Assembly (NCBI GenBank): GCA_937125395.1 | Contig: CAKZLI010000024.1 | Location: 62,001 to 126,000 of the forward strand | Source: an uncultured Glaciecola sp. | GTDB taxonomy: Bacteria; Pseudomonadota; Gammaproteobacteria; Enterobacterales; Alteromonadaceae | Reading direction: 5' to 3' | Length of the DNA stretch: 64,000 nt | Shown here: one piece after another, positions 37,242-47,776 of the stretch | Numbering within the stretch: the first letter of the stretch is position 1 | Layout of the letters: the number at the start of each line of letters is the position of its first letter | The notes under the pieces: generated by a model | Databases searched by the model: none | What the model was told of the DNA's origin: nothing | What the model saw: the letters and a program-made list of their open reading frames with translations, nothing else | Made by a program: the position numbers and the translations under genes

Positions 37242-37976
37242 ATGATAACACTCCCTGAACTTGCTCATTACTCGACAGCCTTTCCTGATCTTGATCAGGC
37301 TTTAAGCGAGCCTAATGGTTTATTGGCTTTTGGTGGCGATTTATCCGTAAAACGCTTAGTCAGCGCTTACCAAAAAGGGGTATTTCCTTGGTATAGCGAA
37401 GATGAACCCATTTTGTGGTGGTCACCAGATCCTCGAGGATTATTGGCGCTTGACGATTTATATATCAGTAAATCTACTCAAAAATGGCTAAAAAAATCGA
37501 CCCATACCGTCACCATTAACCATGCTTTCGTGGATGTTATTCACGCCTGTGCGAATATTCCAAGAAGCCCAATTGTTAACGCGTCTGGCGATGTGATTGA
37601 AAATGGCACATGGATAACAGATGAAATGGTGGCGGCATATATTGATTTGCACCAATCTGGCTTTGCTCACTCTATTGAAGTATGGGATCAAGAGGCGTTA
37701 GTTGGTGGATTATATGGCGTCAGTCTGGGCGGTGTTTTTTGTGGTGAATCGATGTTTCATTTACAACCAAACACATCCAAATTAGCGTTCATCAGTTTGG
37801 TCAAACACATGCGTCAACACAATGGATTATTGATTGATTGCCAGATGCAAAATCCTTATCTTGCATCAATGGGAGTACAAGAAGTCCCCCGCCACATTTA
37901 TTTACAACAGCTCAAGCATGCTATTGCTATATCAGTGCCTACATCGATGTGGCAACCACAGGCAATGACAATATGA
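37242..37976 (+). CDS. aat: Leucyl/phenylalanyl-tRNA-protein transferase
   Basis: Aat adds Leu or Phe to proteins with N-terminal Arg or Lys, creating N-degrons read by ClpS and destroyed by ClpAP. The 244-residue length is normal. Key motifs are ANGLLAFGGDLS-like (here EPNGLLAFGGDLS), YQKGVFPWYSEDEPILWWSPDPRG in the first third and GGVFCGESMF. The start is ATG at 37242, since upstream in-frame codons fall inside the trxB terminator. The stop overlaps the ate start (ATGA), coupling both transferases. The clpA-clpS pair lies 1.1 kb downstream on the other strand. Confidence 0.95.
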   Translation: MITLPELAHYSTAFPDLDQALSEPNGLLAFGGDLSVKRLVSAYQKGVFPWYSEDEPILWWSPDPRGLLALDDLYISKSTQKWLKKSTHTVTINHAFVDVIHACANIPRSPIVNASGDVIENGTWITDEMVAAYIDLHQSGFAHSIEVWDQEALVGGLYGVSLGGVFCGESMFHLQPNTSKLAFISLVKHMRQHNGLLIDCQMQNPYLASMGVQEVPRHIYLQQLKHAIAISVPTSMWQPQAMTI

Positions 37977-38686
37977 AATTTGGTCTAACGCAACCTTTTG
38001 ATTGCAGTTATCTAGACGACCATCAAGAACAATTGTTGGTTTTTGCTCCTGATACAACAGTTCAACCTGAACATTATTCGCGCTTAATCCAAGCAGGTTT
38101 CAGACGTAGCGGTGCCCAAGTATATCGCCCGCATTGCGCAGCCTGTTCACAATGTGAATCGATTCGCGTTAAGGTCAATGAATTCTTACCGAGTAAAAGT
38201 CAAAAACGCATACTAAACAAAAACCGTGATGTTAAGTGTCGTTTAGTTGAACATGGCTCAGAATACTTTGCAGCCAATTTTGCTGAGTACTTTACGCTCT
38301 ACTGTCAATATATTAACGAGCGTCACCAAGATGGCTCCATGTTTCCTCCTGATAAATCTCAATTTACTGATTTTATCCAATGCCAATGGCAAGCACCGGT
38401 ACTGATTGAAGCTAGGCTCAATAACGCGGTGATTGCAGTGGCGGTGACAGATGTAACTCAGACTGGATTTTCAGCATTTTATACTATTTTTGATCCCGCA
38501 TTAGCACAACGTTCACTTGGTACGTTTATGATTTTGCAACAAATTGCGTTTTGTCAGAGGAATCATTTACCCTATTTATATCTCGGCTACCAAATTGATG
38601 CATGCCGAAAAATGAACTATAAAGAGGCTTTTTCACCAAATGAACGCTTCAATGGCGAGTTCTGGGTAGATAAATCGAAAAAATAG
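37973..38686 (+). CDS. bpt: Aspartate/glutamate leucyltransferase (Ate/Bpt)
   Basis: This enzyme transfers Leu from leucyl-tRNA to proteins with N-terminal Asp or Glu, extending the N-degron pathway to acidic residues; E. coli lacks it. The 237-residue protein has the N-terminal cysteine pair of CAACSQCESIRV, NKNRDVKCRLVE, and the C-terminal GYQIDACRKMNYKEAFSPNE, all typical of the ATE family. I place the start at 37973, in a four-base ATGA overlap with aat; longer frames would run inside aat. infA follows 81 bases later. Confidence 0.94.
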   Translation: MKFGLTQPFDCSYLDDHQEQLLVFAPDTTVQPEHYSRLIQAGFRRSGAQVYRPHCAACSQCESIRVKVNEFLPSKSQKRILNKNRDVKCRLVEHGSEYFAANFAEYFTLYCQYINERHQDGSMFPPDKSQFTDFIQCQWQAPVLIEARLNNAVIAVAVTDVTQTGFSAFYTIFDPALAQRSLGTFMILQQIAFCQRNHLPYLYLGYQIDACRKMNYKEAFSPNERFNGEFWVDKSKK

Positions 38687-38707
38687 CAGGTATTTCTTTA
38701 CACATGA

Positions 38708-38986
<279 letters not shown>

Positions 38987-39039
38987 GCTGTGTTTACGCT
39001 ATAGCTAAGTCACCTTGTTGTCACTTAGTCACAAATCAA

Positions 39040-39067
39040 AAAAAACCGACTTATTAGTCGGTTTTTT
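39040..39067. terminator. Bidirectional terminator between infA and clpA
   Basis: Six A plus CCGAC, a six-base loop and GTCGG plus six T form a stem of 11 pairs with U-tract potential on both strands. It lies between the stop codons of convergent infA and clpA. Confidence 0.9.
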
Positions 39068-39105
39068 ATTAGCGTTATTGTTGGTTACTCACCACAGTCG
39101 ATAAA

Positions 39106-41385
39106 TTACTTATCAACTGTGGTCACTTCTGATGGTTTTTCTGCTGCTGTGTAAGTAAAGTCTAGCGCATCGTCTTTCAAGACAATCTTGACACTACCAC
39201 CGGCAGACAAAGTACCAAAGAGTAGTTCATTGGCGAGTTCTTTTTTCACTTTTTCTTGAATTAATCGACCCATTGGACGCGCACCCATGGCTTTGTCGTA
39301 GCCTTTATCTGCTAACCATGCACGCGCATCGCTAGACACATCAAGTGAGACACTCTTGGCATCAAGTTGCGCTTCTAATTCAATTAAGAATTTATCTACC
39401 ACTTGTAAAATAACAGCATGGTCTAAGTGATTAAACCAAATGGTTGCATCCAAACGATTTCTAAACTCTGGTGTGAATATTTTGTTTATTTCAGATCGGG
39501 CATCACTTGAATGATCTTGCTGTTTAAAGCCCATCGATTTACGGATTGTTTGTTGCACACCCGCATTGGTCGTCATCACGAGTACCACATTTCTAAAATC
39601 AACCTTGCGTCCGTTATTATCCGTTAACGTACCGTGGTCCATCACTTGCAACAGAATGTTATAAATATCACTGTGTGCTTTTTCTATTTCATCAAGCAAC
39701 ACTACCGAATAAGGATTTTTGATCACCGCATCCGTGAGCAAGCCACCTTGATCAAATCCAACATAGCCTGGCGGTGCACCAATTAAACGTGACACGGCAT
39801 GGCGTTCCATGTATTCAGACATATCAAAACGAACGAGTTCAACACCCATTATTTTGGCTAATTGAGCGGTGACTTCGGTTTTACCTACCCCAGTTGGTCC
39901 GGCAAACAAAAAATTACCAATTGGCTTTTGTTCAGTACCTAATCCAGAGCGTGATAAGTGAATCGCGTCTGTAAGTGTCTCAATCGCCATATCCTGACCA
40001 AATACAACCATTTTAAGGTTACGCCCTAAGTTCTTTAACACTTCCATGTCTGAAGCTGACACAGACTTCTCAGGAATACGTGCAATCTTGGCGATGATTT
40101 TTTCGATATCCAATTCACTGATCGTTTCAGTTCGTTCTGATTCAGGCAATAAACGGCGAGATGCTCCAGCTTCATCAATGACATCAATGGCTTTATCGGG
40201 CAATTGTCGCTCGTTAATATATTTTGCCGCTAATTCAGCTGCTGCATGAATCGCTTTATTGGTATATTTAACACTGTGGTGTTCTTCATAACGGGACTTT
40301 AAACCCATCAGAATTTTGGTAGTATCTGCCACACTCGGCTCAACCACATCTACTTTTTGGAACCGTCGAGCTAAAGCGCGATCTTTCTCAAATATTGATT
40401 GATACTCTTGATATGTAGTGGAGCCTACGCAACGTAGTTCTCCGCTTGATAATTTGGGTTTAAGCAAGTTTGATGCGTCCATAACACCACCAGAAGCTGC
40501 CCCTGCACCAATAATAGTGTGAATTTCATCGATAAATAATATCGCATCAGGGTCACGACTTAATTCTTTCAAAATACCTTTGAGTCGTTTTTCAAAATCA
40601 CCGCGGTATTTAGTACCCGCTAATAAACCGCCCAAATCAAGAGAATAGACCGTACTAGACACAATCACATCAGGCACATCTTCATTGACAATACGATACG
40701 CTAAGCCTTCAGCAATAGCGGTTTTACCTACACCAGCTTCGCCCACTAACAACGGGTTATTTTTACGACGGCGACACAGTATTTGAATTGTACGCTCAAC
40801 TTCTTGGTCGCGGCCAATCAGGGGATCTATCTTGCCTTCTTTGGCGGATAGGTTGAGATTGGTCGTATACTTGCTCAGCATCGAGTCGTTTTCTTCGCCC
40901 TCAGCCCCTTCAACTTGTGCCTCACTGGCAGGAGCCGAATCATCGTCTTGTTTACTGACACCGTGCGAAATAAAATTCACCACATCTAAACGCGTGACGT
41001 CAGATTTTTTTAAGACATATACTGCTTGTGATTCTTGTTCGCTGAATATTGCCACAAGTACATTAGCACCGGTCACTTCACCTTTACCAGATGATTGCAC
41101 GTGAAATACCGCACGTTGTAATACCCGCTGAAAACCTAATGTCGGCTGAGTCTCTCGCTCATTCTCAGGATCCTCAAGCATTATAGGAGTGGTGTCTTTG
41201 ACAAAATCGGTTAATTCTTTCTTAATTGCATCAATATCGGCATTACAAGCTTTTAGTGCCTCTAATGCCGCATTATTATCGATTAATGATAATAACAAAT
41301 GTTCAACCGTCATAAATTCATGTTTGTGCTGGCGCGCAAAGATAAAAGCTTCATTTAACGTTTGTTCTAAATCTTTATTCAACAT
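39106..41385 (-). CDS. clpA: ATP-dependent unfoldase ClpA
   Basis: ClpA is the AAA+ unfoldase of the ClpAP protease. The 759-residue protein has the Clp N-domain (about 1-140) that docks ClpS. It has two AAA+ modules, with Walker A motifs GEAGVGKT and GPTGVGKTE and Walker B motifs LFIDEIH and LLDEIEKA, and a C-terminal D2 small domain. It is encoded 26 bases after clpS, as in most gammaproteobacteria. ClpP is not in this window. Confidence 0.97.
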   Translation of the reverse strand: MLNKDLEQTLNEAFIFARQHKHEFMTVEHLLLSLIDNNAALEALKACNADIDAIKKELTDFVKDTTPIMLEDPENERETQPTLGFQRVLQRAVFHVQSSGKGEVTGANVLVAIFSEQESQAVYVLKKSDVTRLDVVNFISHGVSKQDDDSAPASEAQVEGAEGEENDSMLSKYTTNLNLSAKEGKIDPLIGRDQEVERTIQILCRRRKNNPLLVGEAGVGKTAIAEGLAYRIVNEDVPDVIVSSTVYSLDLGGLLAGTKYRGDFEKRLKGILKELSRDPDAILFIDEIHTIIGAGAASGGVMDASNLLKPKLSSGELRCVGSTTYQEYQSIFEKDRALARRFQKVDVVEPSVADTTKILMGLKSRYEEHHSVKYTNKAIHAAAELAAKYINERQLPDKAIDVIDEAGASRRLLPESERTETISELDIEKIIAKIARIPEKSVSASDMEVLKNLGRNLKMVVFGQDMAIETLTDAIHLSRSGLGTEQKPIGNFLFAGPTGVGKTEVTAQLAKIMGVELVRFDMSEYMERHAVSRLIGAPPGYVGFDQGGLLTDAVIKNPYSVVLLDEIEKAHSDIYNILLQVMDHGTLTDNNGRKVDFRNVVLVMTTNAGVQQTIRKSMGFKQQDHSSDARSEINKIFTPEFRNRLDATIWFNHLDHAVILQVVDKFLIELEAQLDAKSVSLDVSSDARAWLADKGYDKAMGARPMGRLIQEKVKKELANELLFGTLSAGGSVKIVLKDDALDFTYTAAEKPSEVTTVDK

Positions 41386-41411
41386 ATATAAGGAACCTCA
41401 AAGGTCTAAAA

Positions 41412-41732
41412 TTACGCTTGCTCCATCGAACAAAGCAAGGGGTGTTGATGTTTGCGTGCATACTGATTGACTTGCATGACTTTTGTCTCTGCAATTTCAG
41501 CGGTATAGACACCGCACACTGCTTTACCTCGATAATGGACCGTTAACATTATCTGATTTGCTTTTTCGCTATCAATGTTAAAAAACCGACACAGCACGTC
41601 TACTACAAACTCCATCGGCGTATAGTCATCATTGTTTAGCAATACTTTATACATTGATGGGGGCTGCGTCTTTTTTTCTAAAGACTCATTAAGCTTCTCG
41701 CTATCAATGGTATGGATATTATCTTTACTCAT
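41412..41732 (-). CDS. clpS: ClpS, N-degron adaptor of ClpAP
   Basis: ClpS recognises primary N-degrons (Leu, Phe, Tyr, Trp) and hands substrates to ClpA. The 106-residue protein has an extended N-terminal tail and the core [17 protein letters not shown] with the Asn-Asp residues that bind the alpha-amino group, followed by the conserved [12 protein letters not shown] and the C-terminal [16 protein letters not shown]. It is the upstream partner of clpA and is divergent from cspD, the same arrangement as in E. coli. Confidence 0.96.
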   Translation of the reverse strand: MSKDNIHTIDSEKLNESLEKKTQPPSMYKVLLNNDDYTPMEFVVDVLCRFFNIDSEKANQIMLTVHYRGKAVCGVYTAEIAETKVMQVNQYARKHQHPLLCSMEQA

Positions 41733-41820
41733 AAATTAAATATAGAACCTAAATAAAAGATTAACTGATTATTTCAAAAAATATTTCTGTTCGTCTACCT
41801 TGACAGATCGACCGCGTAAT

Positions 41821-41840
41821 ATCTACCTTTAATGGTAGAT
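41821..41840. promoter_or_regulatory. Stem-loop in the clpS-cspD intergenic region
   Basis: ATCTACC, TTTAAT, GGTAGAT form a perfect seven-pair stem with a six-base loop, 85 bases upstream of the cspD start. No T run follows. It could be a structured element of the cspD leader or an operator. The function is unknown. Confidence 0.4.
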
Positions 41841-41925
41841 GTTTGAGTTGAGCAGTCCAACCATCACTACTCACTTTATAGTGGGGTTTAATCGTCTCAG
41901 ATCAAGTTTCAGAGGAAATAGTAGT

Positions 41926-42144
41926 ATGGCAATTGGTAAAGTTAAGTGGTTCAACAACGCAAAAGGTTTCGGTTTTATCGTACCTGAGGATGGCGGAGAA
42001 GATATATTTGCCCATTATTCGACAATAAAAATGGAAGGATACCGTTCATTAAAAGCTGGTCAGGCTGTTACGTTTGATGTCACACAAGGGCCAAAAGGCT
42101 TACACGCAGAAAATATTGCATTCGACCAAGACGCAGAAAGATAA
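41926..42144 (+). CDS. cspD: Cold-shock-like protein CspD
   Basis: A 72-residue cold-shock-domain protein with RNP1 KGFGFI and RNP2-type DIFAHYSTI motifs. The [15 protein letters not shown] segment and the position next to clpS mark it as CspD and not CspA. In E. coli CspD is a stationary-phase inhibitor of DNA replication and is toxic when overproduced. The start at 41926 has GAGGAA upstream; an earlier in-frame ATG at 41839 would add 29 residues that do not belong to the domain. A strong terminator follows. Confidence 0.92.
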   Translation: MAIGKVKWFNNAKGFGFIVPEDGGEDIFAHYSTIKMEGYRSLKAGQAVTFDVTQGPKGLHAENIAFDQDAER

Positions 42145-42197
42145 CTAACGTACAACATGCCCTAAATAACTATTCAGCTGGGTATTGTTATGCGTGT

Positions 42198-42227
42198 AAA
42201 AAAAGCAGATATATACCTGCTTTTTTT
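42198..42227 (+). terminator. Terminator downstream of cspD
   Basis: Seven A plus GCAG, an eight-base loop and CTGC plus seven T make an 11-pair stem with a U tract, 53 bases after the cspD stop. Confidence 0.9.
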
Positions 42228-42307
42228 ATATCTATTACTTTTTGCGTACCAGTAATGATAAACTATGAATACATTCACAGCTCATGCATTAATGGTTTAT
42301 TTTGTCC

Positions 42308-42892
42308 ATGCCTAATCGACATTCTGCACATCGTAACAAACGAACTTCCTTGACCTCTCGCCAGATTGTCTTATTCAACAAACCTTTTAATGTATTAACG
42401 CAATTTACGGATCAAGCGGGACGACGCACCCTCAAAGATTTTATTCCAATACCTGATATCTATGCTGCAGGTCGATTAGATCGGGACAGTGAAGGCTTAT
42501 TGGTGTTAACTAATGATGGGTCGTTACAACACCAACTGGCCCACCCCAGCAAAAAAACCAACAAAACCTATTGGGCTCAAGTTGAAGGCATTGCCAGCGA
42601 AGCTGCAATTAAAGCGCTATGTGACGGGGTTACACTCAAAGACGGACCAACCGCTCCTGCAACAGTCACATTGATGGACCCGCCTGATGTATGGCTGCGA
42701 ACCCCGCCCATCCGTGAGCGAGCAAGTATCCCAACCAGTTGGCTAAGGATCACAATCAATGAAGGGCGCAACCGGCAAGTTCGCCGCATGACTGCCGCTG
42801 TAGGATTACCGACTTTGCGTTTAATTCGCTATCAAGTAGGAAATTGGACGCTTGATGGTATTGCCAATGGTGAATACCGAATTTTGACCTAA
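42308..42892 (+). CDS. rluE: 23S rRNA pseudouridine(2457) synthase RluE
   Basis: A pseudouridine synthase of the RsuA family without the S4 domain, as in RluE, which modifies U2457 of 23S rRNA. The 194-residue protein has the catalytic motif [18 protein letters not shown] with its conserved Asp, [14 protein letters not shown] at the start of the domain, and [17 protein letters not shown] near the C-terminus. The basic N-terminal tail resembles E. coli RluE. ATG at 42308 is taken as start; TTG at 42302 is an alternative. Confidence 0.92.
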   Translation: MPNRHSAHRNKRTSLTSRQIVLFNKPFNVLTQFTDQAGRRTLKDFIPIPDIYAAGRLDRDSEGLLVLTNDGSLQHQLAHPSKKTNKTYWAQVEGIASEAAIKALCDGVTLKDGPTAPATVTLMDPPDVWLRTPPIRERASIPTSWLRITINEGRNRQVRRMTAAVGLPTLRLIRYQVGNWTLDGIANGEYRILT

Positions 42893-43001
42893 GCAATATA
42901 CTATTTACAGGTGAAAGCAAGGCCAAGGGTTGGTATAATTAATTACTGTAGGTATTTTTATACCCCAAACCCTTTTATTGAGATTGAGCCAGACATTGAG
43001 T

Positions 43002-44120
43002 ATGCCCCTACCCCTTAATATTGTCCCTGAGCAGACCAAAGTAATCGTTGGTATGTCCGGTGGTGTTGATTCATCTGTATCCGCTTTTTTATTACAACAA
43101 CAAGGCTTTCAGGTTGAAGGCGTGTTTATGAAAAACTGGGAAGAAGATGACAATGATGAATATTGTGCAGCTGCGCAAGATTTAGCAGATGCACAAGCCG
43201 TTGCTGATAAATTAGGGATCAGACTACACAGTATCAATTTTGCCGCTGAGTATTGGGATAATGTATTTGAGTATTTTTTAGCCGAATACAAAGCCGGTCG
43301 TACGCCAAATCCAGATATCATGTGCAACAAAGAAATTAAATTTAAAGCCTTTTTGGAATATGCTGCTGAAGATTTGGGCGCTGATTACATCGCTACCGGT
43401 CATTATGTATCAAGAGAATATGTCGATGGTCAGTGGCGTATGCTGCGTGGCTTAGATCAAAACAAAGACCAAAGTTATTTTTTATACACGTTGTCACATG
43501 AGCATATCGCTAAGACACTGTTCCCTATTGGTCATTTGGAAAAGCCCGTTGTCCGCGACATTGCGGCTCAACAGGATTTGATCACCCACGACAAAAAAGA
43601 CTCTACCGGCATTTGTTTTATTGGTGAACGCAAATTCACTGACTTTTTACGTCAATATTTACCAGCACAACCGGGTGATATTTATACCTTTGAAGGTGAA
43701 AAAATCGGCCAACATCAAGGCTTGATGTATCACACTTTAGGCCAACGCAAAGGATTATTGATTGGTGGTTCACGTGATCACGGAGAAGCACCTTGGTATG
43801 TAGTGGATAAAGATGTACCACAAAATCGTTTGATCGTCGGACAAGGGGCTGATCATCCGCGTTTATACTCCAACGGATTAGTTGCCAATCAACTTGATTG
43901 GGTTGCCCGACAGCCGCTTACCGAAGTGACTCGAATGACCGTCAAGACCCGTTATCGTCAAACCGACATTGCTTGTATGGTGTCGCCTATGGATGATGGT
44001 CAAGTTAGTGTCATATTTGACGAACCCCAAAAAGCCGTCACACCCGGGCAATCAGCAGTATTTTACCAAGGTCCAGTCTGTTTAGGCGGTGGCATTATTG
44101 AGAGTTATATACGGACATGA
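43002..44120 (+). CDS. mnmA: tRNA-specific 2-thiouridylase MnmA
   Basis: MnmA thiolates U34 of tRNA-Lys, tRNA-Glu and tRNA-Gln, using sulfur relayed by the Tus system. The 372-residue protein has the PP-loop motif [23 protein letters not shown], the first catalytic Cys region [25 protein letters not shown], and the second catalytic Cys in [13 protein letters not shown] use ATG at 43002; TTG codons at 42978 and 42984 would lengthen it without a clear ribosome site. The stop overlaps hflD (ATGA). Confidence 0.95.
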   Translation: MPLPLNIVPEQTKVIVGMSGGVDSSVSAFLLQQQGFQVEGVFMKNWEEDDNDEYCAAAQDLADAQAVADKLGIRLHSINFAAEYWDNVFEYFLAEYKAGRTPNPDIMCNKEIKFKAFLEYAAEDLGADYIATGHYVSREYVDGQWRMLRGLDQNKDQSYFLYTLSHEHIAKTLFPIGHLEKPVVRDIAAQQDLITHDKKDSTGICFIGERKFTDFLRQYLPAQPGDIYTFEGEKIGQHQGLMYHTLGQRKGLLIGGSRDHGEAPWYVVDKDVPQNRLIVGQGADHPRLYSNGLVANQLDWVARQPLTEVTRMTVKTRYRQTDIACMVSPMDDGQVSVIFDEPQKAVTPGQSAVFYQGPVCLGGGIIESYIRT

Positions 44121-44749
44121 TCGAATTAGCACCCGAAATCGAACAACAACTGGCTCTAGCAGGGGTTGTCCAAGCCGCATTATTGATTCAACAGATTGCC
44201 CGTACCGGTACTTGTGATGAGCCTGCGTTTAGCGCTAGCATATCCAGTATCTGTGTGACAGATCCCGACAGTCCACAACAAGTGTTTGGTCAACTAGCCA
44301 ATCTAAAAATAGGATTTACCGGACTAGCAGGACAACTTAGTCATCAAGCCGTGGCAAAAGACGCTGAGATTACTCGTTACATTGCAGGCATTCTTGGTTT
44401 GGAGCGTAAACTGGCAGGCAAACCAGCCGTACTCAATGAATTGGGTGTGCGAGTGGCCAATACACAACGGCAGTTGGCGCATGTTGAATTTGAACATCAT
44501 CAAATATTACAAGCGCTTGCCAGCACATATGTAGATATAGTGAGTCCATTAGCACCCAAAATCCAAATTGCAGGTAATCCTGCACATTTAAAAGTAGAAA
44601 GTAATCAACACAAAGTTCGCGCGCTGTTATTAGCGGGTGTTCGAGCTGCAGTAATGTGGCGACAAATGGGCGGTAAACGCCGACACATATTATTTAATCG
44701 TAAACGTATTTTGCACAGTGCACAACTTGCGCTCAAACAAATACACTAA
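44117..44749 (+). CDS. hflD: HflD (lysogenization regulator homologue)
   Basis: A 210-residue protein of the HflD family. E. coli HflD is a peripheral inner-membrane protein that lowers the level of phage lambda CII; its own cellular role is unclear. Motifs include [22 protein letters not shown] and the C-terminal [21 protein letters not shown] region. The start overlaps the mnmA stop by four bases and purB follows 19 bases later, the standard mnmA-hflD-purB cluster. Confidence 0.93.
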   Translation: MIELAPEIEQQLALAGVVQAALLIQQIARTGTCDEPAFSASISSICVTDPDSPQQVFGQLANLKIGFTGLAGQLSHQAVAKDAEITRYIAGILGLERKLAGKPAVLNELGVRVANTQRQLAHVEFEHHQILQALASTYVDIVSPLAPKIQIAGNPAHLKVESNQHKVRALLLAGVRAAVMWRQMGGKRRHILFNRKRILHSAQLALKQIH

Positions 44750-44759
44750 AGCCTATTAG

Positions 44760-46142
<1,383 letters not shown>

Positions 46143-46181
46143 TTAGGTGATACCAGCATCATCTTGTAGCTAAGGGATAAT

Positions 46182-47324
46182 ATGTACCAGCTTTGTGACT
46201 TTTCAAGTGCACAGTTTCTGCGTCAACATTGGCAGCAATCTCCATGTGTGCTTAGTGGAGTGTTGCATGACTTTGTTGATCCGCTAGATGAACATGATTT
46301 GGCAGGACTTGCTCAAGAAGAAGCAATCGATAGCCGTATTATCAGCCAACACAACCAGCAATGGCAGGTAACCGAAGGCCCGTTCTTTGAATTTAGCGAT
46401 GTCTGTGTTGGTGCATGGACATTAATGGTTCAAGGCGTGGATGCACACATTGAAGAAGCCGCTGCATTGATGAAAGCGTTTGACTTTATCCCACATTGGC
46501 GCATGGATGATTTATTAGTTAGTTTTTCACAGCCTGGTGCCGGTGTTGGTGCTCATGTTGATCAATACGATGTGTTTATCATTCAAGGAAAAGGACAACG
46601 TCGCTGGCAAGTCGGCGCAAAACCCGAACAGCTAAATCAGCATTACCCTCATCCTAAGTTGCAACAATCAGATGAATTTGCACCGCTGATAGATGTGCTG
46701 CTCAACCCGGGTGATGTGCTCTATATTCCGCCTGGATTTCCGCATAAAGGTGAATCAATTTCTCCTTGTATGAATTATTCGGTTGGATTTAGAGCGCCAC
46801 AGCAAATGGAACTCGTTCAAGCCATTGCCGATGATTTGCTTGATACGGGTAAACCAACCCAGCGATTTGTTGATCCTAAGCGAGCCGATAACCAACAGCC
46901 TGCAGCGATTAGTGAGCATGATATGGCGGCACTAAAGCAATTGCTGACTGACTATGTTGCAAACCCTAAAGTGGATGAGGTATTAACACAATACCTGTCG
47001 AAGCAAACAGACTCGTTAGATAATTATGCAATGGAAGACCCATTATGTATTGAAGAGTTAACCGCATTGCTGCACCAAGGGATCACTCTTAGGCATGCCT
47101 GCGGGGTTCGTCCCGTGTATCTTGCCGAACAACATAGCGATAGTTTTATGTTTTGTATTAATGGCGAGATGTTCACCGTTAGTGGCGATGAACGATTACT
47201 CACTGAGCCGTTACTCAATCAAACCCAGTCGAATCTTACATACTCCCCGGCAATGAGTGGAGTGTGGATTGAAGTACTCCGCGATTTAATTAACCGCGGA
47301 TACATCGATATTGTGTCTGAGTAG
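46182..47324 (+). CDS. roxA: Ribosomal protein uL16 arginine hydroxylase RoxA (YcfD)
   Basis: A 2-oxoglutarate and Fe(II)-dependent JmjC/cupin oxygenase. The E. coli homologue YcfD hydroxylates an arginine of ribosomal protein L16. The 380-residue protein has the iron ligands His125 and Asp127 (in GAHVDQYDVF) and His188 (in GFPHKGES), matching YcfD closely. AAGGGA precedes the ATG. It follows purB on the same strand. The C-terminal winged-helix and dimer region is complete. Confidence 0.93.
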   Translation: MYQLCDFSSAQFLRQHWQQSPCVLSGVLHDFVDPLDEHDLAGLAQEEAIDSRIISQHNQQWQVTEGPFFEFSDVCVGAWTLMVQGVDAHIEEAAALMKAFDFIPHWRMDDLLVSFSQPGAGVGAHVDQYDVFIIQGKGQRRWQVGAKPEQLNQHYPHPKLQQSDEFAPLIDVLLNPGDVLYIPPGFPHKGESISPCMNYSVGFRAPQQMELVQAIADDLLDTGKPTQRFVDPKRADNQQPAAISEHDMAALKQLLTDYVANPKVDEVLTQYLSKQTDSLDNYAMEDPLCIEELTALLHQGITLRHACGVRPVYLAEQHSDSFMFCINGEMFTVSGDERLLTEPLLNQTQSNLTYSPAMSGVWIEVLRDLINRGYIDIVSE

Positions 47325-47331
47325 CTAGAAG

Positions 47332-47360
47332 GTAACTAAATAGTAACTAAATAGTAACTA
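47332..47360. repeat. Tandem 11-bp repeat between two convergent stop codons
   Basis: GTAACTAAATA is repeated: two full copies (47332-47342 and 47343-47353) and a third partial copy (GTAACTA, 47354-47360). It directly follows roxA, and its last bases form the stop codon of the gene on the other strand. Confidence 0.8.
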
Positions 47361-47768
47361 GGCCCAGAGCGTATCTTGCTCACTTAATTCATGCAGACTG
47401 TAGGCGCGATCAGCCAGCAACTTAGCAAAATTCTGTTGAGTCTCATCAAGCCCTGTCGAGGTCATGATATTTTCTGCTTTTAACTGCCATGTAAGAGCAA
47501 ACCGCTTTAATGCGCCACGCACATCTGTTGCTGTCTCAAACGGCATATAGTCAGCCGGTAAATCTCCACTGATGACCCAAAAGAACTTACCTTGTTGGGA
47601 TTTGATTTTCCATACCGCGACAAATGGTGCTAAATAACGACTTGCTTCAACCACGACAGAATCAAACAACACGCCATTTTCTGCCAAATGCTGGTTGGCT
47701 CGTTGGAAGTTTTCTCGTACCCAGTCATCATGTTCAGCTTGAGTCATTGGTTGGTTTTGTTCGCTCAT
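47358..47768 (-). CDS. Uncharacterised protein, probable DUF4826 family
   Basis: A 136-residue soluble, acidic protein without membrane segments or signal peptide. It begins with a helical region (WVRENFQRANQHLAENG), followed by SRYLAPFVAVWKI, a strand-rich FFWVISGDLPADYMP and a helical tail including RGALKRFALTWQLKAE. The pattern resembles the DUF4826 family, recalled from memory and not checked. The start has GAGGA at good spacing. It lies eight bases after ydiJ, so the two genes are very probably co-transcribed. The function is unknown. Confidence 0.7.
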   Translation of the reverse strand: MSEQNQPMTQAEHDDWVRENFQRANQHLAENGVLFDSVVVEASRYLAPFVAVWKIKSQQGKFFWVISGDLPADYMPFETATDVRGALKRFALTWQLKAENIMTSTGLDETQQNFAKLLADRAYSLHELSEQDTLWA

Positions 47769-47776
47769 AAATCCTC

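Noticed and set aside
38987..39105. tRNA-Ser gene between infA and clpA, as in E. coli
   Set aside because: No acceptor stem, T-loop or CCA can be found; only the bidirectional terminator is there.
39092..39122. CCACAGT/ACTGTGG hairpin around the clpA stop codon
   Set aside because: Part of it is coding sequence and no T run follows; the terminator at 39040-39067 explains transcript ends better.
47332..47360. CRISPR-like or mobile repeat
   Set aside because: Units of 11 bases are directly joined with no spacers, and no associated genes exist.
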